A stretch of DNA of 64,000 bases from Pirellulales bacterium (GTDB taxonomy: Bacteria > Planctomycetota > Planctomycetia > Pirellulales > JAEUIK01), in assembly GCA_019745975.1 (NCBI GenBank), contig JAIESQ010000035.1, forward strand, positions 1 through 64,000, read 5' to 3'. Shown here in pieces: positions 57,209 to 64,000 of this stretch. Both the position numbers and the translations under genes were made by a program. A model generated the notes under the pieces. That model made no database searches, was not told the DNA's origin, and worked only from the letters and a program-made list of their open reading frames with translations. Position 1 is the first letter of the stretch. Each line of letters starts with the position of its first letter.

Positions 57209-58546
57209 ATGATGCTCACGGTTGACGAAGCGCTCGAGTTGGTCCTGTCGCGCGTGGCGGCGCGGCCGGCACGGCGCGTGCCGCTGGGGGCCGCGTTGGG
57301 GCTGGTGCTGGCCGAGGACGTAGAAACCGATCTCGATTCTCCTCCTTGGGACAAATCGATTGTCGACGGTTACGCGGTGCGGGCGGCTGATCTCGCGGAT
57401 ATCCCGGCCAAATTGCGCGTGATCGACGAAGTGCTGGCCGGCGGCGTGCCCAGCCGGCCGCTGGGGCCGGGTGAAGCCTCGCGCATCATGACCGGCGCGC
57501 CAGTACCTGTTGGCTGTAACGCGGTCGTCATGGTCGAGCACACGAGAGCCGCCAGTTCCCTCTTGGTATCCGATGCCAGATCAGAGGGCTCTTGGGGGGA
57601 TCGCGCGGCGCGCGGCAACAAAGCACTGGGTACGGTGTGGGTCGATCGCATCATCGAGCCGGGACAGAACATTCTCAGACAGGGAAGCTCGATGCTAGCC
57701 GGGGACGTGGTGCTATCGGCGGGCAAGGTGCTGCGACCGGTCGATTTGGGTCTGGCGGCCGAAGCAGGGCGCAGTGAATTACTTGCGATCGAACGGCCGC
57801 GCGTGGCGGTACTGTCGACCGGCGATGAGTTGGTGCCCGCTGGCACGGTGCCGGCGCCCGGGCAGATACGCAACTCCAATGGCCCGATGCTCGAGGCGCT
57901 GGTGACGCGGTCCGGCGGCGTGCCGATTTCCTTGGGAGTTGCGCGCGATGATCAACGCGATCTCGCCGAGCGCGTATCGGCAGGGCTGAACTTGGCCAAC
58001 ATCCTGGTGCTGTCGGGAGGCGTATCGGCTGGTGCTGTCGATCTCGTGCCGCAAGTTCTTGCCGAACTAGGTGTCGAGCAAGTATTTCACAAGCTGCGCT
58101 TGAAGCCGGGAAAGCCGCTGTGGTTTGGCGTGTTGCCGGCAAAGCGGGCTGCCGAAATTAAACCACCGGACCTGATGAGCGATGAAGTCGCGGCCGATTT
58201 GGGCGATCGTCTCGTCTTCGGTCTGCCAGGCAATCCGGTCAGCTCGCTGGTGAGTTTCGAATTGTTCGTGCGGCCGGCGATCGATCGTTTGGCGGGGCGC
58301 ACGGCGGCCGGACCGCGGCGAGTCCGCGGGCAATTGACCGCCGAGTTTATCCATAAAGGAGACCGGCCGACCTTCCATCCGTCGCTGGCGCGAACAATGC
58401 CCGACGGACTCGCGGTCGAGCCGCTGCGGTGGAAAGGATCTGCCGATCTGCGCACCGCGGCCGCAGCCAATGCGCTGGCATATTTTCCGGCGGGCGACAA
58501 GCGCTACGCCGCGGGGGACGCGGTCGAGGTGATGATGCTCGACTGA
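57209..58546 (+). CDS. moeA: Molybdopterin molybdenumtransferase MoeA
   Basis: A 445-residue enzyme that inserts molybdate into adenylated molybdopterin. Landmarks are SPPWDKSIVDGYAVR, RIMTGAPVPVGCNAVVMVE, VLSTGDELVPAG and ILVLSGGVSAGAVDLV, plus FGLPGNPVSS near the C-terminus. It is somewhat longer than usual because of an extra stretch after VEHTRAASSL, about 25 residues. The start is one of two adjacent ATGs at 57209 or 57212. The MITE copy ends 60 bp upstream. MobA, a later enzyme, is at 7.8 kb. Confidence 0.93.
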   Translation: MMLTVDEALELVLSRVAARPARRVPLGAALGLVLAEDVETDLDSPPWDKSIVDGYAVRAADLADIPAKLRVIDEVLAGGVPSRPLGPGEASRIMTGAPVPVGCNAVVMVEHTRAASSLLVSDARSEGSWGDRAARGNKALGTVWVDRIIEPGQNILRQGSSMLAGDVVLSAGKVLRPVDLGLAAEAGRSELLAIERPRVAVLSTGDELVPAGTVPAPGQIRNSNGPMLEALVTRSGGVPISLGVARDDQRDLAERVSAGLNLANILVLSGGVSAGAVDLVPQVLAELGVEQVFHKLRLKPGKPLWFGVLPAKRAAEIKPPDLMSDEVAADLGDRLVFGLPGNPVSSLVSFELFVRPAIDRLAGRTAAGPRRVRGQLTAEFIHKGDRPTFHPSLARTMPDGLAVEPLRWKGSADLRTAAAANALAYFPAGDKRYAAGDAVEVMMLD

Positions 58547-58594
58547 AATCTCGCGCGACGCGCGATGGTTCTATCAGTCAACGCGCCGTACGAG

Positions 58595-58841
58595 CTAGCG
58601 CGCGGACTTCGGCACGCTCAGTCGAGTCGAGTAAGCTCGGCGGCGAACGTTGCGCTTTCTCCGTCGCAGCGCCGCGCCGAAAGCCACGGCCAGCCCCAAG
58701 GACGCTAGCACGATGCTCGACGGCTCGGGGACCGCCGCGGCCCAGATCTTGGCCGCCGCCACGACCATGCCCCCACACGCGGGCAGGTTCAAGAGCTGTC
58801 AACAAAACAAGTGCGCAGAACGCGAGAATGCGAAAGTTCAT
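58595..58841 (-). pseudogene. Broken PEP-CTERM protein remnant
   Basis: From 58841 one frame encodes a clear signal peptide (MNFRILAFCALVLLTAL). The next frame then encodes a PEP-CTERM anchor (AAVPEPSSIVLASLG, a hydrophobic helix, ALRRRKR). The frame switch falls near a run of five C/G bases at 58770-58774, a typical slippage site. If the frame were mended the product would be only about 80 residues, with almost no mature domain between export and sorting signals. It looks like an internally deleted, frameshifted gene. Confidence 0.6.
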
Positions 58842-58942
58842 AACGCGTAAACCTCAATGAACGATCGTGATTGAACGGGTAAGCTCGAGCGCTATTGCTC
58901 GGGCCTGGCGAAGTTCGTTCCATTCGCAGAGTCCTCATCAGC

Positions 58943-59092
58943 TCAGCGGCGAACGGTTTCGACGGGAATCGTCTCCACGTGGGCGTCGGCAAACAGGTAG
59001 TTACTGGTTCCAAAATGACGATCGGGTTGAATCTCCAGGAGCATGTACGGCCACAAGCCAGTTTGTCGCAGTTGCCGCGATGTGGCGAAAAC
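58943..59092 (-). pseudogene. C-terminal fragment of an H-X9-DG prepilin-type protein
   Basis: On the minus strand 49 codons before the stop at 58943 include HFGTSNYLFADAHVETI. That is the H-x9-D signature of the planctomycete prepilin-type H-X9-DG family, with Ala in place of the Gly. An in-frame TGA at 59093-59095 closes the frame upstream and no start codon precedes the motif at a sensible place. The N-terminal pilin part is missing, so this is a remnant. Nothing else convincing is seen between 58842 and 59412. Confidence 0.5.
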
Positions 59093-59412
59093 TCACGGCC
59101 AATGTTGTCTGCCGGGGCTCGGTTGGGGGACCAGTCGCGAGTTGCATGTCGATGCCAGCAGTCCGCCGACTTGCATCGCAAAGGCCGATGGATTAACGGA
59201 TTGCGCATGCTGGTCTCGGGGACATGCGAGACAGTTCTGGGCCCGCGTTGGCGGCAAAATCGTCAAATTCTCGCGCGGTGCCGCGTCGATGAAACTACGA
59301 GGGTACCCGGCCGCGCTCTGGCACTGGGCTCGCCAAGAAGTGCGCCTGCGAATTGCCATCCGTGACGATCAACGAGACAGTCGTGTCCTGCTCGCTGCCG
59401 ACAAGGTGTGAC

Positions 59413-60822
59413 GTGCGAAACGCGGACGGCGGCCAGATTGCGCGCCGCTGGCGGCGAGGACTGGCTGCCTGGTGCGTGTTGTTGACGTTGGTGGTTGTTG
59501 ATCAGACCGCGCGCGCCGATGCGCTGCGACTGCTTTCCACGCACATCGAAGCCGGCCAAGCGCGCATCGATCTGGTGCAGCAGGCGCGCCGTGAGATCTC
59601 GCTGGCTACCTACACGCTCAAGTACGACAACTATGGTGTCGCCATGCTATCGCTGCTGCGCGACGCCGCGCGGCGCGGTGTGCGCGTGCGCGTGGTGATG
59701 GACGACTATCGCAGTCACTTGCCCGACGCGCTGGTGGCGCACCTGGCTGATAGCGGCGTGGAGATCCGCGTCTACCATCCGCTCACTTGGACGCGGCTGG
59801 GTGGGGCCAATCGCCGGCTGCACGATAAGCTGCTGGTGGTGGATCGCCGCGAAGCGATTGTCGGCAGTCGCAATGTCAACGATCCGCACTATGGATTGTC
59901 GATCAGCAACTTCGTCGATCGTGACGTTTATGTGCGTGGCGCCGCGGCCAACACCGTGCAGGATTGCTTCGATCAATTGTGGGCCAGCCAAGAGGCCGCG
60001 CCGATTGAGCCGGCCAACTATGCCGCCGAACCGCCCGACGTATCGCCCGGCCGCAATTGGCTCGCGGCGCCGGCCCCACCCGCGGGAACGATCGCGGCGA
60101 GCGATCGCGCGGCAGGGGTGCGCTGGGCCGCGGGTGTGCTCGATCAAGGGCTGGCAGTGCTCGCACGCGGCGAGCTGTGGCACCTCAGTACCCACAACGA
60201 CTGGAGTGCCGGATTGTCGGACGCTGGTGGCGCGCGGTTTCTCTACGACGCCGGAGGCGTCAAGCAGCAGCCCGACCCGATCACGACCGAGATGATTCGC
60301 CTGATCGATGGTGCACAGCGATCCATTTGGCTGGAAAGCCCCTACTTCGTTCCGCCCGAAGCGATGGAAGCGGCGTTGTTGCGTGCCCGCCGGCGTGGCG
60401 TGGCAGTGCGACTACTGACCAACTCGCTGGCGAGCACGAACGTCATGTTCGCGCATGCCGGCTACACGAACGATCGCCCGCGGCTGCTGGCTGCCGGGAT
60501 CGAAATCTACGAATACAGCGGGCCCGAGCACTTTCACAACAAGAGCGCGGTGTTCGACGAGCGCGTGGTGATCGTCACGTCGCACAATTTCGATTCGCGC
60601 AGTGAGAACCTCAACACCGAAGTGGCGATCGTGGCGAGCGATCCGCGGCTGGCGTCCGCGCTGTTGCGGTCCATCGAAGCGTTATTGCGAGGCGCCGACC
60701 GCCTGGGGGCCGACGGTGTGCCGCAGGGTGCGACCGACCCTTATCCAACCGCGAATCCGGCGCGAGTCCGCGAGCTCGATCAATTGCGCTGGCCGGCGAT
60801 GCTGTTGCGCCGGCATCTGTAG
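59413..60822 (+). CDS. Phospholipase D family protein, exported
   Basis: A 469-residue protein with an N-terminal signal peptide (about residues 1-36) and two phospholipase-D HKD motifs. The first is LHDKLLVVDRREAIVGSRN with HxK and a downstream Asn. The second is FHNKSAVFDERVVIVTSHN followed by DSRSENLNTE. Both are complete, so the double-HKD active site should work. Cardiolipin synthases and surface phospholipases share this plan; with a cleavable signal this may be a periplasmic or surface form. The GTG at 59413 is chosen because the signal peptide follows directly; the frame opens at 59353. Confidence 0.88.
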   Translation: MRNADGGQIARRWRRGLAAWCVLLTLVVVDQTARADALRLLSTHIEAGQARIDLVQQARREISLATYTLKYDNYGVAMLSLLRDAARRGVRVRVVMDDYRSHLPDALVAHLADSGVEIRVYHPLTWTRLGGANRRLHDKLLVVDRREAIVGSRNVNDPHYGLSISNFVDRDVYVRGAAANTVQDCFDQLWASQEAAPIEPANYAAEPPDVSPGRNWLAAPAPPAGTIAASDRAAGVRWAAGVLDQGLAVLARGELWHLSTHNDWSAGLSDAGGARFLYDAGGVKQQPDPITTEMIRLIDGAQRSIWLESPYFVPPEAMEAALLRARRRGVAVRLLTNSLASTNVMFAHAGYTNDRPRLLAAGIEIYEYSGPEHFHNKSAVFDERVVIVTSHNFDSRSENLNTEVAIVASDPRLASALLRSIEALLRGADRLGADGVPQGATDPYPTANPARVRELDQLRWPAMLLRRHL

Positions 60823-60901
60823 TAACTGGTTCTCCGGATCAGGATTGTGTGATGGCGTTGCGCCCTGGCCCCCCAGCGCCGCTGATTGCCATCGCTCAAC
60901 G

Positions 60902-60931
60902 GCACTGTTGGACAAGCCAGCGGCGGCGCCC
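60902..60931. repeat. Degraded family A palindrome
   Basis: GGCACTGTTGGACAAGCCAG then CGGCGGCGCCC matches the copy in mreC with several changes, between the PLD and GNAT genes. The stem is disrupted. Confidence 0.5.
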
Positions 60932-60939
60932 GTCTTCAG

Positions 60940-61410
60940 CTATCGCATCCGCTTGCCAAATACGACCATGTCATCGCCGTCGGCATAGTAGTCGGGGAGC
61001 AGGGCGGCCGTCTGATAGCCATGCTTCAAGTAGAACTTGCGGGTCAGGTCGTAGTGCGGCAGCGACGAAGTCTCGATCAACAACAGTCGCCCGCCGGCTT
61101 CGCGGATCGCGGTTTCGCAATGTCGCAGCATCTGAGCGCCGATGCCGCGAGCCTGCAATTGTTTGCTGACGGCGATCCAATACAGGTACCAGGTGCGATC
61201 GGTCATGGCGGCCGGCGCGAAGTAGGCGAAGCCGACGATTCGTCCGTCGTCAAGGCAGGTGACGCATTGATGCCCTAGCGCGCGATTGTGCGCATGGTAG
61301 TCGCGGAGCACCTCCTCCAGCGCGGTGATTTCGATCGGGCGGAAGACGCCCGTGTCCCGGGCCAGAATCAGCAGCGCCGCGTCGTCGGCCGGTACAGTGG
61401 GGCGAAGCAT
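60940..61410 (-). CDS. GNAT-family N-acetyltransferase
   Basis: A 156-residue enzyme of the GNAT fold. The CoA-binding segment is YLYWIAVSKQLQARGIGAQM (an R/Q-x-x-G-x-G/A pattern). IETSSLPHYDLTRKFYLKHGY is the usual C-terminal helix region. The acceptor is unknown. It converges with the phospholipase-D gene. Confidence 0.87.
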   Translation of the reverse strand: MLRPTVPADDAALLILARDTGVFRPIEITALEEVLRDYHAHNRALGHQCVTCLDDGRIVGFAYFAPAAMTDRTWYLYWIAVSKQLQARGIGAQMLRHCETAIREAGGRLLLIETSSLPHYDLTRKFYLKHGYQTAALLPDYYADGDDMVVFGKRMR

Positions 61411-61470
61411 GCCAGAACGTAACCGAAAACCGCGGGCTAGGGGATGGCTGCACGTCTCGTTCGCTACCGG

Positions 61471-62001
61471 TTATTTTCGCGGTGCGAACGTTGAGCGGAT
61501 TTGCACGCCCCAATGCCCATTAATCTTCGTGACGACGTACAAGGCGTCATACGTGGCGATCTTGCTGCCGTCGGCCCGGTAACGCGTGAAGCGCACGGCG
61601 ACATGTGCCTTATCGGGAGCGCGCTGCACCACCTGCTTGTAATCGTACCGGCTATGGTGCCAGCCGGTGCGGCGCGTGAACTCGGCGAAGTCCCACTCGC
61701 GCTCGTACTCGTCCGGGGTTTGGGAAACGACCACAGTGCCTTCGGCCAGCCGCACGTGCGGGTAGTTGAGCGTGCGCCGCCAGGCGGCCATGTCGCTGGC
61801 GTTGAAGGCCGCCATGAATTCGTCACATGCGGCGAGGGGCGGCGCGTCGAGGTCGGCGTTGGCAGCGTCTGGCTGGCTGGGCGGTTGCTCGGTGGCCGCG
61901 ACGATACCGACCGGCGCGGTAATCGCCAGGCAAGCCCATGGACCAGCAACCGCTAACAACACAGTAGTCCCGCACATCGAACGCCATCCGCATGGCAGCA
62001 T
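61471..62001 (-). CDS. Exported SnoaL/NTF2-like protein
   Basis: A 176-residue protein with a signal or membrane segment (about residues 6-36) followed by a SnoaL/NTF2-like cone domain. The domain begins CDEFMAAFNASDMAAWRRTL, which is the first helix, and ends VVTKINGHWGVQIRSTF, typical of the last strands. Such domains bind small ligands or form subunits; no catalytic residue can be named. The Met at 62001 is chosen because it places the hydrophobic segment near the start. It precedes the GNAT gene on the same strand. Confidence 0.7.
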   Translation of the reverse strand: MLPCGWRSMCGTTVLLAVAGPWACLAITAPVGIVAATEQPPSQPDAANADLDAPPLAACDEFMAAFNASDMAAWRRTLNYPHVRLAEGTVVVSQTPDEYEREWDFAEFTRRTGWHHSRYDYKQVVQRAPDKAHVAVRFTRYRADGSKIATYDALYVVTKINGHWGVQIRSTFAPRK

Positions 62002-62147
62002 CGGATTGTCTCCGCTGTCGAATTGCGCGGCCGTCGCGAGGCAAAGCGTACCACGCACGGGACGCGCCGTGTGTAGTGTAGCGAGCGCTGGTTGGCATTG
62101 CTCTCAGGCGCTAGTTTGGCGACGCCGATACCGCCGCCGGCGCCTGA

Positions 62148-62651
62148 TTAGAAAGGCGGATTCGGCGGCGGGACGATTGCAGGCGGTGGCGGAAGCGCTG
62201 CATCGCTCGCCGACGCCTGCTCAAAAAGAACCACTAAATGCATGCTGCGGGCTTTGGCTTGCTCGGCCAACTCCTCGGCGCGGAGCTCCGTCATGTCGAG
62301 AGCACTTGTGGCGATCGTGCCCGTGGCAGGACGCCGCACAACGGTCGCCAACGGCGAAAACTCACGCATTAGTTTGGGGAGTAGCGGCGAGCGAAACCCG
62401 CTGATGTCCTGCGTAAGGTACACGTCGCTTGGTCCCTCGCCTGATGGTGTGGCGTCAGTTAGCGGGGCAGGTATTGGTGGAATCGATTCGGCAGGCTTAG
62501 TGGGCAGATTCAAACGATCCGTCGCTCCGTTCTCAAACGCATGTTGCAAATCCGTTGTTCGCAGACCGCAACGTTCTCGCAGAGCCGGCGAGCCGTGCGA
62601 CCCAAACTGGACACTTTGGCCTCCGCTGTTGCCACCTGGGCGCAGGGTCAC
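62148..62651 (-). CDS. Hypothetical protein
   Basis: A 167-residue frame with third positions mostly G or C. The second half looks protein-like (YLTQDISGFRSPLLPKLM, then SALDMTELRAEELAEQAKAR), and it ends in a proline-rich tail (LPPPPAIVPPPNPP). The start is uncertain (GTG at 62651). No signal or membrane helix. No family recognised. Confidence 0.45.
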   Translation of the reverse strand: MTLRPGGNSGGQSVQFGSHGSPALRERCGLRTTDLQHAFENGATDRLNLPTKPAESIPPIPAPLTDATPSGEGPSDVYLTQDISGFRSPLLPKLMREFSPLATVVRRPATGTIATSALDMTELRAEELAEQAKARSMHLVVLFEQASASDAALPPPPAIVPPPNPPF

Positions 62652-62874
62652 AGCGCAGCCACGGGCTGCGCCGAGCCATGCGGCGCTAACTATTACGTTG
62701 GCTATCCGCCAGTGGATTCATCGGCAGCGAGATTTTTTTGGAATCGTAGCCGACGTAACGTCGCCTGTGCCTTACTGTTGTTGCCCCCGTAAATCCAGCA
62801 AGCTATTCTCAGCAGCGGACAGCAGCAGCCAGGTTTCGGAGCGACCGTGATCACCTGGCAAGAGGCCGCCTACG

Positions 62875-63414
62875 ATGACCGACACTCAAATGCTCGATCG
62901 CATCGCCCATGGCGACCAGCAGGCGTTCGCCGCCTTTTACGATCGGCATGCTCCGCGCGTGTTTGGTCTGCTGATGCGCTGGCTGCGAGTGCGCGTGGAT
63001 GCCGAAGATGCCTTGCAAGAGATCTTCTGGCAGGTGTGGCGCAGCGCGAAACAATACGATCCGGCGCGGGCCGCCCCGGAGGCGTGGCTTGTGCTTTTGG
63101 CCCGCTCGCGCAGCGTCGATCTGCTGCGACGGCGCCGCCGCACGGCACTGCCGATGAATCCGATCGAAGCAGAATCTGTCGACCCACTGGCACGGTTGGC
63201 ATTCGAAGAGGCCACGGCGCAGGTGCAAACCGCGTTGGGCCAACTGCCGCGCGAACAGCGCGACGCGATTTGCCTGGCGTTTTTCGACGGACAAACCCAC
63301 GAACAGGTCGCGCGAAACCAGGCGGTGCCACTGGGCACGGCCAAGACGCGAATCCTGCTCGGCATGAAACGATTGCGTGCGCTGCTGCACGCCGAGAAAC
63401 AGGTCGTGCTGTAA
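62875..63414 (+). CDS. ECF RNA polymerase sigma factor
   Basis: A 179-residue sigma factor of the extracytoplasmic-function type. Region 2 begins FAAFYDRHAPRVFGLLMRWL and includes AEDALQEIFWQVW, the minus 10 reading helix. Region 4 includes LPREQRDAICLAFFDG and a final helix-turn-helix with HEQVARNQAVPLGTAKTRI. The ATG overlaps no neighbour, but the stop codon overlaps the start of the next gene by one base (TAATG), so the two are translated together. Confidence 0.92.
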   Translation: MTDTQMLDRIAHGDQQAFAAFYDRHAPRVFGLLMRWLRVRVDAEDALQEIFWQVWRSAKQYDPARAAPEAWLVLLARSRSVDLLRRRRRTALPMNPIEAESVDPLARLAFEEATAQVQTALGQLPREQRDAICLAFFDGQTHEQVARNQAVPLGTAKTRILLGMKRLRALLHAEKQVVL

Positions 63415-64000
63415 TGCCAAGTCAACATCCGATCGGCGATCCGACTGAACTCGCAGAGCTGTATGTCGTGGGTGCCATGAATCACGATGAATTCACCGCC
63501 TTCGAAGCTCATCTGGCCGAGGGTTGCCCGCTCTGCAAGGCGGAATTGCGGGCGCTCGAAGCACTTACCACGGCCCTGGCGACGGTAGTGCCGAGCGAAG
63601 CGCCACCGCCGCGGGTTCGCGAGACGCTGCTTGCGCGAGTCTCCGCCGACAGCCGACAAGAGCTTGACGAAATCGCTATTGAAGCAGCGATGACCCGCCA
63701 ATTGGCACGACAGCAGGCGGTGGCCGCGGCAGAGGACGCGGCAGCGGCGAGTTTAGTCTCGGTGGCCACCAGTAGCGAAGCGGCGGCTCCACGAGCGCGG
63801 CGCGAGCCGGGCTGGTACGTCACCCACGGCGCCGAAGACGAATGGGTTTCGATCGGCGCGAGCGGGGTTTCGATGCGAGTTTTGTTCGTCGACCCGCGGC
63901 GTCGTTCGATGACGTGCTTGATGCGCGTGCCGCCGGGCGCGTCGATTCCCGGTCACATGCACCAAGGAGCCGAGGAGTGCCTGGTGCTCGAGGGGGCGTT
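63414..64000 (+). CDS. ChrR-like cupin anti-sigma factor (partial)
   Basis: The gene runs off the right edge after about 195 codons. The ATG at 63414 shares one base with the sigma-factor stop. The N-terminal part has a zinc-finger-like HLAEGCPLCKAEL. A long Ala-rich helical linker follows, and from about residue 150 a cupin domain starts, with LMRVPPGASIPGHMHQGAEE holding the metal-binding His-x-His and Glu. Zinc finger plus cupin matches the ChrR/RskA-like anti-sigma type that binds ECF sigma factors until a signal releases them. The signal is unknown. Confidence 0.8.
   Translation, partial: MPSQHPIGDPTELAELYVVGAMNHDEFTAFEAHLAEGCPLCKAELRALEALTTALATVVPSEAPPPRVRETLLARVSADSRQELDEIAIEAAMTRQLARQQAVAAAEDAAAASLVSVATSSEAAAPRARREPGWYVTHGAEDEWVSIGASGVSMRVLFVDPRRRSMTCLMRVPPGASIPGHMHQGAEECLVLEGA

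Noticed and set aside
57540-57660. Extra residues in MoeA as another in-frame repeat
   Set aside because: Only a 6-bp CCCTCT/AGAGGG pair was seen and no second copy of the DNA in the window, so the insert is not shown to be a repeat.

Overview
The window is about 64 kb of GC-rich bacterial chromosome, and its content points to a planctomycete, probably of the Pirellulales. The evidence is taxonomic flavour, not a database match. It includes PEP-CTERM anchors, an H-X9-DG prepilin-type C-terminus, transmembrane Ser/Thr kinases, a double-VWA membrane protein, a very long SecA with extra domains, UDPGP- and Uma2-family genes, a cupin-type anti-sigma gene behind an ECF sigma gene, and many dispersed palindromic repeats. 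I saw no rRNA, tRNA, CRISPR array, prophage or transposase gene.

Layout. 0.3-8.5 kb: SixA-like phosphatase, an RNase HII-like protein, glutamate dehydrogenase, a cyclic-nucleotide-binding protein, SurE, a double-VWA membrane protein and MobA. 8.5-15.7 kb: a possible broken gene, a PH-like membrane protein, a TPR protein with an MMPL/RND exporter, a small membrane protein, an alpha/beta hydrolase and a cytochrome-like remnant. 15.8-25.5 kb: a membrane Ser/Thr kinase, MutL, a sigma-54 response regulator, a BFD-like [2Fe-2S] protein, UvrA and HU. 25.7-33.2 kb: a lipoprotein, PyrD, TrpS, a membrane protein, AcpS, PII, a MITE, a small secreted protein, a MATE exporter, a Uma2 protein and a PHA-system protein. 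34-39.4 kb: a SUMF1/PEP-CTERM protein, a second Ser/Thr kinase, a UDP-sugar pyrophosphorylase and an MBL hydrolase. 39.8-45.7 kb: SecA, KdtA and a GlsB-like protein. 46.1-52.6 kb: a cell-shape cluster made of an MreC-like coiled-coil protein, a small membrane protein, MreB, MreC, MreD and a PBP2 homologue. 52.9-64 kb: GyrA, GDP-mannose dehydratase, MoeA, broken PEP-CTERM and pilin-like fragments, a phospholipase-D-family protein, GNAT, a SnoaL-like protein, an ECF sigma factor and its probable anti-sigma factor, cut by the window edge.

The strongest unusual signal is the shape cluster. The PBP2 homologue keeps the family fold and flanking motifs but has lost the key residue of all three transpeptidase motifs: the SxxK serine is Gly, the SxN serine is Gly, and the KSG lysine is Leu. 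It looks like a pseudoenzyme retained beside mreBCD, with no rodA next to it. Two genes upstream of mreB encode a membrane protein built like MreC and a short single-pass partner. I propose this as a candidate modified elongasome in which PBP2 acts as a scaffold.

The second theme is dispersed palindromic DNA. At least six element types occur. Two lie in frame inside mreC and another in frame inside kdtA. One forms the stop codon of the UDP-sugar pyrophosphorylase gene. A 184-bp MITE-like element with 20-bp perfect inverted ends occurs twice, about 27 kb apart, with only two differences noted. Four gene remnants suggest ongoing decay between the housekeeping genes.
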